Positions 53,833 through 63,677 are shown, numbered from the stretch's first letter. The stretch is DNA of 64,000 nt from Methanomicrobiales archaeon (GCA_012516785.1 JAAYWH010000029.1:1-64000); one strand, 5' to 3'. Notes: generated by a model from the letters alone, not told the origin. Numbers and translations: made by a program.

Positions 53833-54789
53833 ATGAATGGCAAACCCTCATTCCGGGAAGCCGTTTCTGCCCGGGGCGGCGTGTATGTTATTGGTGTTGC
53901 GGGGGATTCCGGTTCAGGGAAGACCAGCTTCACCCAGTCGATCCGGCAGTTGCTGGGAGTGGAGCTGGTCTCGACTATCACCCTTGACGACTACCATCTC
54001 CTCGACCGGGAACAGCGGAAGGAACGGGACATCACCCCGCTCGCGCCCGAGGCAAATGATCTCGGGGGGCTCGAAAAGGACGTGGCGTCCCTGAAGCAGG
54101 GGGCGGCAATCGAGAAGATGGTGTACAACCATTCGACGGGCACACTGGAAGGGCCGGTCCTGTTCCGTCCCTCCAAAATCGTGATCCTGGAAGGCCTGCA
54201 TCCCCTGTATACCAGTACCCTCCGGTCGCTCATGGATTTCTCCCTCTATGTCGACCCAGCAGACGATGTGAAAAAGGAATGGAAATTGAAGAGGGATATG
54301 GAAAAGCGCGGCTATACCCGGCATGAAGTGATGGAAGAGATCCAGAAGCGACAGGCCGATTACCACCGGTACATTGCACCCCAGAGAGAGTATGCCGATG
54401 CCGTGATCCATATCGGGTTTTCACGCTATGGACGTGATCTCGGTTGGCAGAAGAACATCTATCAGACCACCCTCTCCCAGATTCCGATCAGCGATGATCT
54501 TCCGAGGACGGATCTGGCGCTGAATCTTCCTGCCCTGATGACCCTCATTCCAGGGCAGTTCTCTCTCTCCTACTCCCGTCTGATTCTTGGCGGCCGGACC
54601 CTGGCCTCGCTCACGTTCGATGGCGAATTCGATTGCCATTTCATCTCAGGCCTCCGCGATCTCTTTTCAGGGGACGCAGGGGTAAGTCCCTGCCAGATCC
54701 TGGGCGAAAGGGATATGCTCACCGCTCCGGATGTTGTTCGGGCAATGCTCGCCTGGAGAATTATCCAGGATATTATTTCAGAGCAATAA
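53833..54789 (+). CDS. prk: Archaeal phosphoribulokinase
   Basis: Product of 318 residues. The P-loop is GVAGDSGSGKTSF, followed by TITLDDYHLLDR (substrate and base residues), NDLGGLEKDVASL, VILEGLHPLYT and DYHRYIAPQ. These match the phosphoribulokinase characterised from Methanospirillum hungatei rather than uridine kinase. It phosphorylates ribulose 5-phosphate; with a type III RuBisCO it runs the reductive hexulose-phosphate pathway. No RuBisCO gene lies in this window. AAGGAG precedes the ATG; a start at 53803 is possible. Confidence 0.88.
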   Translation: MNGKPSFREAVSARGGVYVIGVAGDSGSGKTSFTQSIRQLLGVELVSTITLDDYHLLDREQRKERDITPLAPEANDLGGLEKDVASLKQGAAIEKMVYNHSTGTLEGPVLFRPSKIVILEGLHPLYTSTLRSLMDFSLYVDPADDVKKEWKLKRDMEKRGYTRHEVMEEIQKRQADYHRYIAPQREYADAVIHIGFSRYGRDLGWQKNIYQTTLSQIPISDDLPRTDLALNLPALMTLIPGQFSLSYSRLILGGRTLASLTFDGEFDCHFISGLRDLFSGDAGVSPCQILGERDMLTAPDVVRAMLAWRIIQDIISEQ

Positions 54790-54852
54790 ATTGGAGAGAA
54801 CCGGCTCATCGCGCAAAAAAGATAATCTCCTTACAACTATCATTGTCTTACA

Positions 54853-56310
54853 ATGGGCCGCATGCGGTATTTTTCCACCGTGTTTGCCGAACTTGGGGGA
54901 ATGCTTGAATACATCGGCCCGATGACTGCAGTTCCCCTTCTTATTGCGGTCGCATTCAGGGAGTATTCACTCCTCCTTCCCATGGCTGCCGTTCCTGCAA
55001 CCCTTTTTGCACTGGGCTTCCTTCTGAACCGTCTTCCACGGAGAAAAGAGGATATCAGGCTCTCCTCCGCCTTCTGTTCTGTGGCACTGGTCTGGCTCGT
55101 TTTTGCGCTTGTCAGCACTATCCCTTTTATCCTTGTGCTTGACCTGTCCCTTACCGATGCCCTTTTCGAGACCATGGCGGGATGGACAGGTACCGGATTT
55201 TCCCTTCTGCACCCGTCCGGTTATATCCCTGAAACATTGCTGTTCTGGCGGACATTCATGCAATGGATCGGAGGTATTGGGGTTATTGCCCTCTCCATCA
55301 CCATGGCAGGCCGTGGAGGTCTGGTGCAATCACCGCTCTTCAGGTCCGACAGCAGGAGTGAACGGATCCTTCCTGGGGTGATTGCGACAGGAAAGGAGAT
55401 CTGGGCAGTCTATGTCTTCCTTACTCTCATCGGTGCAGGGGTGATACTGATTGCGGGAGTTCCCCTCTACGAGGCGATCATGCTCTCGCTGACCACCATC
55501 TCCACCGGAGGCTATCTCCCTTTTGAGGGGGGTCTTGCCATATATGAGAGCAGGCTCCTCGAATATCTTCTCATCCCGGTGATGATTGTCGGTGCAACAC
55601 CCTTTACCCTCTATTATATCTCATACCGGAAACGGAAACTCTCCCTCTTTGGTAACGAGCAGGTCAAACTGCTCCTCCTCTTCCTTGCGGCAGGCTCCGC
55701 CGTGGTTATCGCGGATCTGCACTATCTTAACAGCCTCCCGCTCACTGAGGCAGTGAGGCAGGGCCTCTTTTTCACCGCAGCGGCTATCAGCACGACGGGA
55801 TATCAAGGCCAGCAGATCCAGTTGTTTCCCAGTGTCACCATCGTATTCCTTATGCTCCTGATGTTCATCGGGGGCTCTTCCGAGAGCAGTGCCGGCGGGG
55901 TCAAGCTCTCCCGCATCGCGATCGGATACCGGGGAATACTCTGGTGGTTCAAAAGGGTCTTTGTCCGGACAAAGGTTCTGGTCCCTTTCATGTATGGAGG
56001 AGTTAAAGTCCCCGAGAGCGTGGCAGAGCCAGAATTGTCCAAGAACATGCTGGTGATCATCCTGTCGGTGCTGACCGTATTCATTGCAACGATGGTGGTA
56101 CTCCAGTTCCATCTTATCTCTCTTGATGTGACCAATCTGGTCTTTGACATCGTCTCTGCCCTGAGCTCCTGCGGACTTTCGGCTGGGTATGTCACGCCCG
56201 GGATGCCGTTTGTATCAAAATGGGTCTTCATCATCGTCATGTGGATCGGACGGCTCGAAGTTATCCCGGTGATTGTGCTCCTCCTTGGGATCTTCCGTGC
56301 TGGTGATTAG
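54853..56310 (+). CDS. trkH: TrkH-family potassium uptake protein
   Basis: Product of 485 residues with about ten to twelve membrane helices. The four filter-loop repeats are recognisable: AGWTGTGFSLL, TTISTGGYLP, AAISTTGYQG and SALSSCGLSAGY. It is the channel-like membrane subunit for K+ uptake and normally works with a TrkA regulator, which is not adjacent. Promoter-like AT stretches lie in the 60-base gap after prk. ATG at 54862 is an alternative start. Confidence 0.93.
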   Translation: MGRMRYFSTVFAELGGMLEYIGPMTAVPLLIAVAFREYSLLLPMAAVPATLFALGFLLNRLPRRKEDIRLSSAFCSVALVWLVFALVSTIPFILVLDLSLTDALFETMAGWTGTGFSLLHPSGYIPETLLFWRTFMQWIGGIGVIALSITMAGRGGLVQSPLFRSDSRSERILPGVIATGKEIWAVYVFLTLIGAGVILIAGVPLYEAIMLSLTTISTGGYLPFEGGLAIYESRLLEYLLIPVMIVGATPFTLYYISYRKRKLSLFGNEQVKLLLLFLAAGSAVVIADLHYLNSLPLTEAVRQGLFFTAAAISTTGYQGQQIQLFPSVTIVFLMLLMFIGGSSESSAGGVKLSRIAIGYRGILWWFKRVFVRTKVLVPFMYGGVKVPESVAEPELSKNMLVIILSVLTVFIATMVVLQFHLISLDVTNLVFDIVSALSSCGLSAGYVTPGMPFVSKWVFIIVMWIGRLEVIPVIVLLLGIFRAGD

Positions 56311-56347
56311 CCGGACTCAAGTAAACTGGTGTAAACTTCAGAATAGC

Positions 56348-56359
56348 TAATATAAAATA
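56348..56359 (+). promoter_or_regulatory. TATA element of the nitrogenase-like operon
   Basis: TAATATAAAATA lies about 20 bases before the ATG of the NifH-like gene. A start site 22-27 bases downstream would fall on or just after that ATG (56374 or 56377), and no Shine-Dalgarno sequence is visible, so the mRNA is probably leaderless. Confidence 0.55.
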
Positions 56360-56373
56360 CCGACTTAGATCTG

Positions 56374-57195
56374 ATGATGAAACAGATTGCCCTGTACGGA
56401 AAAGGGGGTATCGGAAAATCCACCACTTCCACCAACATCTCAGCAGCCCTTTCCGGGATGGGGCTCGATGTCCTCCAGATTGGATGCGATCCGAAACGTG
56501 ACAGTACCCGGATGTTGATGCATGGCAGGCTGATCCCCACGGTGATGGATCAGGTCCGGGAACGGGGCGACAAGGCAATTACCCAGGAAGACGTGGTATT
56601 TACCGGATACGGGGGTGTCCGGTGTGTTGAGGCAGGTGGCCCAGAACCCGGGGTTGGCTGTGCCGGCAGGGGGATCATCGCCACCTTTCAGGTGCTCGAA
56701 AGGCTTGGAGCCCTCCATGCGGATGTGGTCGTGTACGATGTGCTTGGTGATGTGGTCTGCGGTGGCTTTGCTATGCCGATGAGGGAAGGGTATGCACAGG
56801 AAGTATACCTCGTTACTTCAGGGGAACTGATGTCCCTGTATGCTGCCAATAATATCTGCAAAGCCATCCGGCGGCTGTCCGGGCGTTCACGCGGCCAGTG
56901 TCGGCTCGGGGGAGTGATCTGCAATGCCAAGAACCTCCCCGATGAGAAGCAACTGGTCGCCACCTTTGCGGAAAGGATAGGAAGCACTCTTATCCAGTTC
57001 ATTCCAAGGGACCCGGTCGTTCAGCGTGCTGAGCTCAACCGCATGACCGTCATCGAGTATCTTCCCGGGTCTGACCAGGCAGAGGCATACCGCCTCCTTG
57101 CCCGAAACATCATCGAGAACCGGCGGCTCGATATTCCCGAACCTCTTGAGATCGCAGAGCTCGAGAATCTGGCATATGATTTCATCGCGGACTGA
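56374..57195 (+). CDS. NifH-like reductase of a nitrogenase-like system
   Basis: Product of 273 residues. The P-loop [10 protein letters not shown], the switch Asp in CDPKRDST, and both cysteines that bridge the [4Fe-4S] cluster of a NifH dimer (GVGCAGRG, and [10 protein letters not shown]) are present. It has a nifH-like C-terminal tail ([12 protein letters not shown]). It would pass single electrons, with ATP hydrolysis, to the two NifD/K-like proteins encoded next. Sequence also resembles CfbC of F430 synthesis, so a shared role is possible. Overlaps the following gene by 20 bases. Confidence 0.88.
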   Translation: MMKQIALYGKGGIGKSTTSTNISAALSGMGLDVLQIGCDPKRDSTRMLMHGRLIPTVMDQVRERGDKAITQEDVVFTGYGGVRCVEAGGPEPGVGCAGRGIIATFQVLERLGALHADVVVYDVLGDVVCGGFAMPMREGYAQEVYLVTSGELMSLYAANNICKAIRRLSGRSRGQCRLGGVICNAKNLPDEKQLVATFAERIGSTLIQFIPRDPVVQRAELNRMTVIEYLPGSDQAEAYRLLARNIIENRRLDIPEPLEIAELENLAYDFIAD

Positions 57196-58189
57196 AGGAT
57201 GCACCCTGACAGGTGCACTTTCTGTTACCACATCGGTCCAGGATGCCATCACGGTCATCCATGGCCCCGATGGATGTGCCCATCACAATTTTTCCCTTCT
57301 CCATGCCCTCCATTTCGATAACGACCAACTGAACCTGCCATCCATCCTATCGAGCTCGCTGAAGGAGCAGGAGATCATTTTCGGTGGCGAGTTTGCTCTC
57401 GAAGAAACTCTCTCGGGAGCCATGGGAGAAAGTCCGGGCGCCATTTTCGTGCTGACCTCCTGTGTCGCTGCAGCGATAGGGGACGATGTCAGGGCGGTCT
57501 GCAACGAGATCAGGGGATGCCCCGTTGTCGTTATCCCCACCGGAGGATTCCTCGGGGGTGGCTTTTCAGACGGTGTGAGATCAGCCCTTATAGCCCTCTC
57601 TGAACTGGGGAAAGGAGGAGATCCCAACGGAACCGTAACCCTTGTCGGCGAGAAGAACCTTGAGTATGAGGCAGAGGCAAACTACCGTGAAGTGCAGCGG
57701 CTTCTGGGATTACTCGGTGTGAAGGTCCGTCTCCGTTTTGTCAGGAACATTGCCGTCTCTGAGATTGCACAACTCGGGTCTTCCTCGCTCAATATCCTCC
57801 GGGAAGAATCTCTTGCTGATGTCGGCGATCTGCTAAAAGACCGGTTCGGTACCCCTTATCTTCCCTCGTTTCCTCTTGGATTCGAGGGGACACTCACGTT
57901 TCTGTCCCAGGTGGGTGACGCGTTGAACACCGGGAGTGACCGGGCAATCTCAATGGAACTGGAGCGCCAGAAGGGGATCATAGACCAATTTTCAGAATTG
58001 AGAGGAAGAGCGGTCAACATCTGCCATTCTGACCATATGCCCGCTCCGTTCCTTAGCGAATTGCTGGAACTGTTTGACCTTCAGGTAAAAGAACGGGGAC
58101 AGATCCTCACCCTGCCCGACCCGATCCCAGTCGGGACTTCAGGACTTTCCCGTATGCTCAGCCGGTGGCAGAGGGTACTCCATGCGTGA
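57176..58189 (+). CDS. NifD/NifE-like protein of a nitrogenase-like system
   Basis: Product of 337 residues. Three cysteines sit where the P-cluster cysteines of nitrogenase-type proteins fall: [18 protein letters not shown] and [12 protein letters not shown]. About 100 residues shorter than NifD, like other nitrogenase-like reductases. The cysteine/histidine pair that would hold an iron-molybdenum cofactor could not be found. The ATG at 57176 lies within the NifH-like gene; the first cysteine is only at residue 9. The 3' end overlaps the next gene by 8 bases. Confidence 0.82.
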   Translation: MISSRTEGCTLTGALSVTTSVQDAITVIHGPDGCAHHNFSLLHALHFDNDQLNLPSILSSSLKEQEIIFGGEFALEETLSGAMGESPGAIFVLTSCVAAAIGDDVRAVCNEIRGCPVVVIPTGGFLGGGFSDGVRSALIALSELGKGGDPNGTVTLVGEKNLEYEAEANYREVQRLLGLLGVKVRLRFVRNIAVSEIAQLGSSSLNILREESLADVGDLLKDRFGTPYLPSFPLGFEGTLTFLSQVGDALNTGSDRAISMELERQKGIIDQFSELRGRAVNICHSDHMPAPFLSELLELFDLQVKERGQILTLPDPIPVGTSGLSRMLSRWQRVLHA

Positions 58190-59312
58190 CTGCCGGAACG
58201 CCCTGTGGCCTTGCGCAATGACAGGAGCGGTCACCTGCTTTACCGGGATCCGGGGGATCGGGACCATCATCCATGGACCGAGCGGATGCTACTTCTTTCC
58301 CGCGACAGTCCTTCACCGGAGGCTTTACTGCACCTTCCTAATTGAGGAAGATATCATCTTTGGTGCCGAGGCACGGCTCCTTGAGCTCGTGGAGAGGCTA
58401 CGGGAAGAGTACGAAGCAGTCGCTGTGGTGAATACCTGTACTCCTGCCATCACCGGCGAGGAGATACGGACCTGTCTGCCGGGAGAGATCCTTATGGTTG
58501 ACAGTCCCGGTTTTATCGGAAATTTTGAAGAAGGATACCACGCCGCGTGCAGGACCCTCCCTGCAAGGATCGATCCTGAAACCGCCGGGGTGAATCTTGA
58601 CGGGTTGCAGCTCCTTGACCCGTTCTGTGCGGGAAATGCTCTTGAAGCACAGCGGGTCCTCGCTGCAGCCGGTGTTGGTGTCGCCGCCCGGTTCTGTGAT
58701 GAAACCCTTGGCGGGATGAGGCATTCTTCAGGGTATTCCGTCCATACAAATCCCGATCTCTCTTCCGGGTTTGGCCGAAGCATGGGAACTCTTCTTGGAA
58801 TAGCCGAAACCGGGGAGACGCTCAAACGCCTTGAGAAAACTCTTGATGGTGTTGACCTGGAAGCGTTTGAGTACGACATGGAGACTGTCGGGAGTGCAAT
58901 AGAAACCTCCTGTGAGAAATTCCTGATGCGGCATGATCCGCCCGTTGTGGCCATCTTCTCGGGCTTCTCCTATGCCGATTTTGCCGCTCGGATGCTGAAA
59001 CACTACCTTGACGCTTCCGTTACCATTCTCGGTGTCCGCAATGCTCCTGGTAATTCACGATTCAGGACCGCGGAAGCCAGCTCTCTCTCAGCCGTGCAGG
59101 ATCTTATTGCCGCAGACCCGCCCGATCTCTTGCTGGGTTCTTCCTTTGAACGTATGGCATGTCCCGATGCCGCTTTCGTTCCGTTCACCTATCCCCTGAG
59201 GGGCATGGTCAGGCTGAAAGCACGGCCTCTCGTCGGGATTCAGGGGATTGCAGGGTTGATGGAGGATGTTCTCAACGCCTGCCTAGATCACCAGGATTCC
59301 CTGAATACCTGA
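58182..59312 (+). CDS. NifK/NifN-like protein of a nitrogenase-like system
   Basis: Product of 376 residues. It parallels the preceding protein: WPCAMTGAV, HGPSGCYFFP and VNTCTPAITGEE hold three cluster-type cysteines, followed by two further Rossmann-like units. Clearly different from the preceding protein and from CfbD, so the operon would make a heteromeric (alpha2-beta2 type) partner for the NifH-like reductase. The substrate is unknown. Stop is followed by a T-rich stretch (TTTTTTTATGG at about 59330). Confidence 0.82.
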   Translation: MRDCRNALWPCAMTGAVTCFTGIRGIGTIIHGPSGCYFFPATVLHRRLYCTFLIEEDIIFGAEARLLELVERLREEYEAVAVVNTCTPAITGEEIRTCLPGEILMVDSPGFIGNFEEGYHAACRTLPARIDPETAGVNLDGLQLLDPFCAGNALEAQRVLAAAGVGVAARFCDETLGGMRHSSGYSVHTNPDLSSGFGRSMGTLLGIAETGETLKRLEKTLDGVDLEAFEYDMETVGSAIETSCEKFLMRHDPPVVAIFSGFSYADFAARMLKHYLDASVTILGVRNAPGNSRFRTAEASSLSAVQDLIAADPPDLLLGSSFERMACPDAAFVPFTYPLRGMVRLKARPLVGIQGIAGLMEDVLNACLDHQDSLNT

Positions 59313-59413
59313 AAAAGAATTTTTTTATGGTATTTTGCGGGCACAGACTGGTTTCCCAGTCATGCAATCCTGACTACTCCCGGCTGGACACTTTCACACT
59401 GCACAGATTGAAC

Positions 59414-59423
59414 GTTTATATAG
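59414..59423 (+). promoter_or_regulatory. TATA element before hypothetical gene at 59463
   Basis: GTTTATATAG lies about 45 bases before the start codon, giving a leader of roughly 20 bases and showing that the gene has its own promoter separate from the nitrogenase-like operon. Confidence 0.5.
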
Positions 59424-59462
59424 TCATGGTCTCGACGTAACTGTCAGGAAGAGTCAAAAACC

Positions 59463-59906
59463 ATGATGAAGAACGCAGGATACCTGCAGTTAAACCGGCG
59501 GCCTGTCCTTGATGAGGAGGGAATACCGCAGGATATCCTCGAGCTGTACCTTTACGGCACAAGGCTCTGCATCCGGATCAATGAACTCCGGAAAGCCCTC
59601 CGTTCCGGCCTTTCCGTGAGTGTCGAGAGAATCCAGCGGAACTGGATGGCGTATATCGGAAGGAGTGCAGGCAACGCCCGGATATCAAAATCGGGGAAGG
59701 CCCTCAACATCGAGCTTTCGAATGGCGAACGGTTCACCGTTTCGCTCGACTCGCTCCATGCCGTGCTCTGCTCCCGGGAGCGGTATGCCTCGGTTGCAGT
59801 GCTCCCGGCAAATATCCACGGACAGATCGTGCAAAACAGGAAGATCACCGATTACTGCCCACTTTCTGCACGGGAGGGTGCGACCAGGAAAGCTCTCCCG
59901 GCCTAA
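59463..59906 (+). CDS. Small cytoplasmic protein, unknown
   Basis: Product of 147 residues. It begins MMKNAGYLQLNRRPVLDEEG, then a helical region (LELYLYGTRLCIRINELRKAL) and a beta-rich region with a basic character (WMAYIGRSAGNARISKSGKAL). It has four cysteines spread out, no tight metal motif. I do not recognise it. The ATG could also be the second one at 59466. It has its own TATA element. Confidence 0.65.
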   Translation: MMKNAGYLQLNRRPVLDEEGIPQDILELYLYGTRLCIRINELRKALRSGLSVSVERIQRNWMAYIGRSAGNARISKSGKALNIELSNGERFTVSLDSLHAVLCSRERYASVAVLPANIHGQIVQNRKITDYCPLSAREGATRKALPA

Positions 59907-59930
59907 TCCCCCCAGCCTTGTGTCAGTGCC

Positions 59931-61046
59931 TCATCCTTTAAGAAGAATATCCGCGAGGTGATCGCCAACAGAGGAGGTGGTTGCAGTGCCACCCATGTCC
60001 CTGGTAACAACTCCGTCAGCAATTGATCGCTCGATCGCCTTCAGCACCGCCGCAGCCGCTTCATGCTCACCCAGATGATCAAGCAGCATCGAACCTGCCC
60101 AGACCGTTGCGATTGGGTTGGCAACATTTTGTCCTTTGTATTTTGGTGCCGATCCATGGATCGGCTCGAACATCGAGGTCCCGCCCGGATTGATATTGGC
60201 ACCTGGTGCAAGGCCAAGGCCGCCCTGTATCATGGCCCCCAGGTCAGTGATGATATCCCCAAACATGTTCGGCGTGACCACCACATCGAACCACTCGGGA
60301 TTCTTCACAAACCACATGGTGACCGCATCAACAAAGGTGAATTCGGTCGAGATTCCCGGATTCCTGGCAGCAACTTCTGAAAATACCTCCCTCCAGAGCC
60401 CATACACATCGGAGAGGACATTGGCCTTGTCAACGGAGGTCAGCTTCTTTCTTCGTTGTCGGGCAAGGTCAAAGGCGTAGGATATCACCCGTTCAGCCCC
60501 TTCCCGGGTGATCACCCCCACCTGATAGGCAAGCTCATCGGCATCGGATTCGATGTCGAGGTTGAACCTTGCCTGATAAAGTTCCCGCTCAATGGTAAGT
60601 GTCTTTTTTTCTCTCCCATGAAAACGGGATCCGATACCGACGTAAAAGTCCTCGGTGTTCTCCCTTACGACCAAGAAATCGATATCGGAAGGGCCCTTCC
60701 CTGCAAGGGGTGTCGGCACCCCTGAAAGCAGCCTTATCGGCCTCAGATTTACGTAGAGGTCGAGGCAGAACCGGAGGTGAAGGAGGATCCCCTTTTCGAG
60801 GATCCCCGGGGGGACACGTTCGTCCCCTATCGCACCAAAGTAGATGGCTCGGTACCGGGAGAGCTCCTTTTGGTCCTCCTCGGTGACAAGCTCCCCGCTT
60901 TTAAGATACCGGTCCGCACCGATATCAAACTCGTCCCAGGCGAGGTCAAATCCATACCGCTCTGCTGCCGCATCGAGCACCTTTCGCCCTTCTGCGATGA
61001 TCTCAGGGCCGATCCCGTCTCCGCCTATTGCTGCGACCCGGTACAC
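59931..61046 (-). CDS. leuB: 3-Isopropylmalate dehydrogenase (or homologue)
   Basis: Product of 371 residues. Nucleotide and substrate residues are visible: GGDGIGPEI at the start, [28 protein letters not shown] and PIHGSAPKY. It oxidises 3-isopropylmalate in leucine synthesis; methanogens also have a related homoisocitrate dehydrogenase (AksF), and the two are hard to tell apart by eye. Operon with leuC and leuD favours leucine. It overlaps leuD by 22 bases. Confidence 0.85.
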   Translation of the reverse strand: MYRVAAIGGDGIGPEIIAEGRKVLDAAAERYGFDLAWDEFDIGADRYLKSGELVTEEDQKELSRYRAIYFGAIGDERVPPGILEKGILLHLRFCLDLYVNLRPIRLLSGVPTPLAGKGPSDIDFLVVRENTEDFYVGIGSRFHGREKKTLTIERELYQARFNLDIESDADELAYQVGVITREGAERVISYAFDLARQRRKKLTSVDKANVLSDVYGLWREVFSEVAARNPGISTEFTFVDAVTMWFVKNPEWFDVVVTPNMFGDIITDLGAMIQGGLGLAPGANINPGGTSMFEPIHGSAPKYKGQNVANPIATVWAGSMLLDHLGEHEAAAAVLKAIERSIADGVVTRDMGGTATTSSVGDHLADILLKG

Positions 61047-61528
61047 CGATCCACCTCCTCGAGATTCCTCGCAAAGGGGATAAGACCCCCTGCATCAGCG
61101 ATTCGGAGCAGGAACCCAGGGACAGGCTCAATCGGATACGTTCTCTCTCCACAGGTTATCAGGTGCTTATCAACATCCACCCTGCACTCGTCACCATCAG
61201 GGATTGCATCAGCTTCAGGGCACACGAGGGGGAGAAGCCCTACGTTCACGGCGTTCCGGTAAAATATCCGGGCAAATGATACGGCGACCACATACCGGAT
61301 GCCTGCCCCGGCCAGTGCCAGGGGAGCATGCTCCCGCGACGATCCGCATCCGAAATTCCTTCCGCCGATGATGACATCCCCCGGGGCAACTCCTTTTGCA
61401 AAGTCGTTTCGGGTCCCTTCGAATGCATGCGACGCGAGTACCAATGGATCATTGTACACCAGGTACCGCCCTGGGATGATGGCATCGGTATCGATGTTGT
61501 CCCCGAACTTCCAGGTCCGCATGGTCAA
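61025..61528 (-). CDS. leuD: 3-Isopropylmalate dehydratase small subunit
   Basis: Product of 167 residues. The swivelling domain has [18 protein letters not shown] and [14 protein letters not shown]. The specificity loop reads Y-L-V-Y, the form that I recall for isopropylmalate isomerase; homoaconitase has Y-L-R-T. That makes a leucine role more likely than coenzyme B side-chain synthesis. Stop/start overlap ATGA with leuC (4 bases) and overlap with leuB. Confidence 0.9.
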   Translation of the reverse strand: MTMRTWKFGDNIDTDAIIPGRYLVYNDPLVLASHAFEGTRNDFAKGVAPGDVIIGGRNFGCGSSREHAPLALAGAGIRYVVAVSFARIFYRNAVNVGLLPLVCPEADAIPDGDECRVDVDKHLITCGERTYPIEPVPGFLLRIADAGGLIPFARNLEEVDRCTGSQQ

Positions 61529-62775
61529 ACCTCCCTCGGGTCGGTGATCTCGCCATAAAGGGCGCTTGCTGCAGCCGTTGCCGGTGAACAGAGATACACC
61601 GAAGCATCGGCACTCCCCTGCCTGCCCCGGAAGTTCCGGTTCGAGGTCGAGAGGGACACCTCCCCGGGAGCGAGCAGTCCGAAGGCGCCGCCCATACAGG
61701 GGCCGCAGCAGGGAGCTTCCACCAGCGCCCCGGCCTTCACGAACCGTTCGATCAGCCCTGTCTGCAGCGCTTTCAGATATTCGTCCCGCGATGCGGGAAT
61801 GATGATGACACGGGTTGAGTCGTCGAACTCCCTGTCCCCTATCACTTCTGCAGCATCCGCAAGGTCTTCGAATCTCCCGTTTGTGCAGGACCCAATGAAT
61901 ACCTGGTCTACCCTGGTCCCTGCGACCTCTCCGACGTCACGTGCGAGATCGACATTATGGGGGATGGCAACCTGAGGCGGGAGATTGGTCACGTCGTACT
62001 TCTTCCGGGCGGCATACCGTGCGTCGGGATCACTTTCGATCGACACCCGGCCCGTCCTTCCTCTGCTGTGCATGTACTCGTAAGTGACCTCATCAGGGGG
62101 CACGAGACCGGCCTTTGCCCCCATCTCAATCGCCATATTGCAGCAGGTCATCCTCCCGTGGATCGGCATCGTTGCAAACGTCTCCCCGCAGAATTCGATA
62201 GCCTGGTAGGTGGCACCATCAGCCCCAATATCCTTTGCTATCGAGAGGATCAGGTCTTTGGGACCGACCCGCCTCTGGAATTTCCCGGATACCTCAGCCC
62301 GTATCGTCTCGGGCACCCTGAAGTAAAGAGCCCCGAACTTGAGCACGAATCCCATGTCGGTGGATCCTATCCCTGTGGCAAATGCCCCGGTAGCACCATA
62401 CATGCAGGTATGCGAATCGGCGCCTACAATAATCTCACCCGGTCCTGCCTTTCCCTTCTCGAGAACAACCTGGTGGCAGATCCCTTCGCGTATATCATAA
62501 TTATGGATCCGCTGGTTCCGTGCAAACTCTCGCATGAATACATGGTTCTCTGCCGCGGCAAGGGAATCGGCAGGGACCTGATGGTCGAATAGGAGGATGA
62601 TCTTCTCCGGGTCAAAGACCTCCTTTCCTCCCATCTCGAAGAAATTCTGTATTGCAAGCGGTCCCGTGATATCATGGATCATCGCACCATCCACGGGTGC
62701 CATCACTACCTCACCTGCCCTGACCGAATGGCCACATTTTGACGAGAAAATTTTCTCTACGATGGTTGCTCCCAT
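61525..62775 (-). CDS. leuC: 3-Isopropylmalate dehydratase large subunit
   Basis: Product of 416 residues. It belongs to the aconitase superfamily with cluster cysteines in FIGSCTNGR and APCCGPCMGG. It starts MGATIVEKIFSSKCG, the form usual for archaeal LeuC; the open frame runs 35 codons upstream without family similarity. With LeuD it isomerises 2- to 3-isopropylmalate. First gene of a tight leuC-leuD-leuB operon. Confidence 0.92.
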   Translation of the reverse strand: MGATIVEKIFSSKCGHSVRAGEVVMAPVDGAMIHDITGPLAIQNFFEMGGKEVFDPEKIILLFDHQVPADSLAAAENHVFMREFARNQRIHNYDIREGICHQVVLEKGKAGPGEIIVGADSHTCMYGATGAFATGIGSTDMGFVLKFGALYFRVPETIRAEVSGKFQRRVGPKDLILSIAKDIGADGATYQAIEFCGETFATMPIHGRMTCCNMAIEMGAKAGLVPPDEVTYEYMHSRGRTGRVSIESDPDARYAARKKYDVTNLPPQVAIPHNVDLARDVGEVAGTRVDQVFIGSCTNGRFEDLADAAEVIGDREFDDSTRVIIIPASRDEYLKALQTGLIERFVKAGALVEAPCCGPCMGGAFGLLAPGEVSLSTSNRNFRGRQGSADASVYLCSPATAAASALYGEITDPREV

Positions 62776-62933
62776 GAGGGTTCCCAGTATCAATGGGGCA
62801 TGAAGAGATATGGAAGTTGTGGCACCAGAAGCAGGGAGTCTAACAGCGTGATTCCTGTGTAACTGCGAAATATTTCGCATTAAAAGATAATTATTTGAAT
62901 TTCCCCATAGAATTTCTGCTGTGGTGAACTACG

Positions 62934-63668
62934 ATGCAAGAAAGAACAGTGACGCTCATTCCGGTACTACTAGTTGTGATCCTTGCACTGATACCAGGAG
63001 TTGCGATGGCTGCTGATCCTGCCTGCCCGGAAAACCTCATCACCGTCTCGGGCACCGGGGAGGTAATGACCGAACCTGATATCGGTCTTGTGACACTCGG
63101 TGTCAAGACTGAGCATGCTGATGTCAGGACCGCACAGGAACAGAATGCCATGACCATGGACGAGATAATCACCTCTCTTCTTGCTGCCGGAATACCCCGC
63201 CAGGACATCCAGACAGTAAGCTACAATATCTACCCTGTATACGATGACGAAACCCGCCCGTTCGGGGAGGACGTCAAGTACTACCAGGTGACCAGCATGG
63301 TCCAGGTGACGGTGCGGGAGGTATCAAGGACAGGGGAGATCATCGATATCGCGGTGAAGAATGGTGCAAATCAGGTCAGTTCCGTGGGATTCTCCCTGTC
63401 CCCCGAGAAGGAGAAGTCGCTTCGTGCAACAGTCCTGACCCAGGCCGTGGGAAATGCCCGCTCTGATGCCGATGTTACCGCGGCAGCAACCGGTGTCACC
63501 ATCACTGGCGTGAAATCAGTTGTAGTGGGATCCGTGTATGTCCCTGTGGCGTACGACAACCGGTACAACGGTTCAGCTGAAATGAAAGCCGTAGCCGTCC
63601 CAACCCCGATTGAGACCGGGCAGATAAAGGTATCAGCCCAGGTATCGATCTCCTATCTGATCACGTAA
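62934..63668 (+). CDS. Secreted SIMPL-domain (DUF541) protein
   Basis: Product of 244 residues. A signal peptide covers residues 1-26 (LIPVLLVVILALIPGVAMA). The rest is one SIMPL/DUF541 domain: LITVSGTGEVMTEPDIGLVTLGV at its start, then QDIQTVSYNIYPVYDD and VSAQVSISYLIT at the end. The family is periplasmic or surface located, and its function is not settled. Single gene, divergent from leuC; a T-run follows. Confidence 0.9.
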   Translation: MQERTVTLIPVLLVVILALIPGVAMAADPACPENLITVSGTGEVMTEPDIGLVTLGVKTEHADVRTAQEQNAMTMDEIITSLLAAGIPRQDIQTVSYNIYPVYDDETRPFGEDVKYYQVTSMVQVTVREVSRTGEIIDIAVKNGANQVSSVGFSLSPEKEKSLRATVLTQAVGNARSDADVTAAATGVTITGVKSVVVGSVYVPVAYDNRYNGSAEMKAVAVPTPIETGQIKVSAQVSISYLIT

Positions 63669-63677
63669 CCTCCTCCC

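Noticed and set aside
56374-59312. Interpretation of the nitrogenase-like genes as a nitrogen-fixation operon
   Set aside because: No nifI1, nifI2, nifB, nifE or nifN next to them, the D- and K-like proteins are too short, and the cofactor-binding Cys/His pair was not found.
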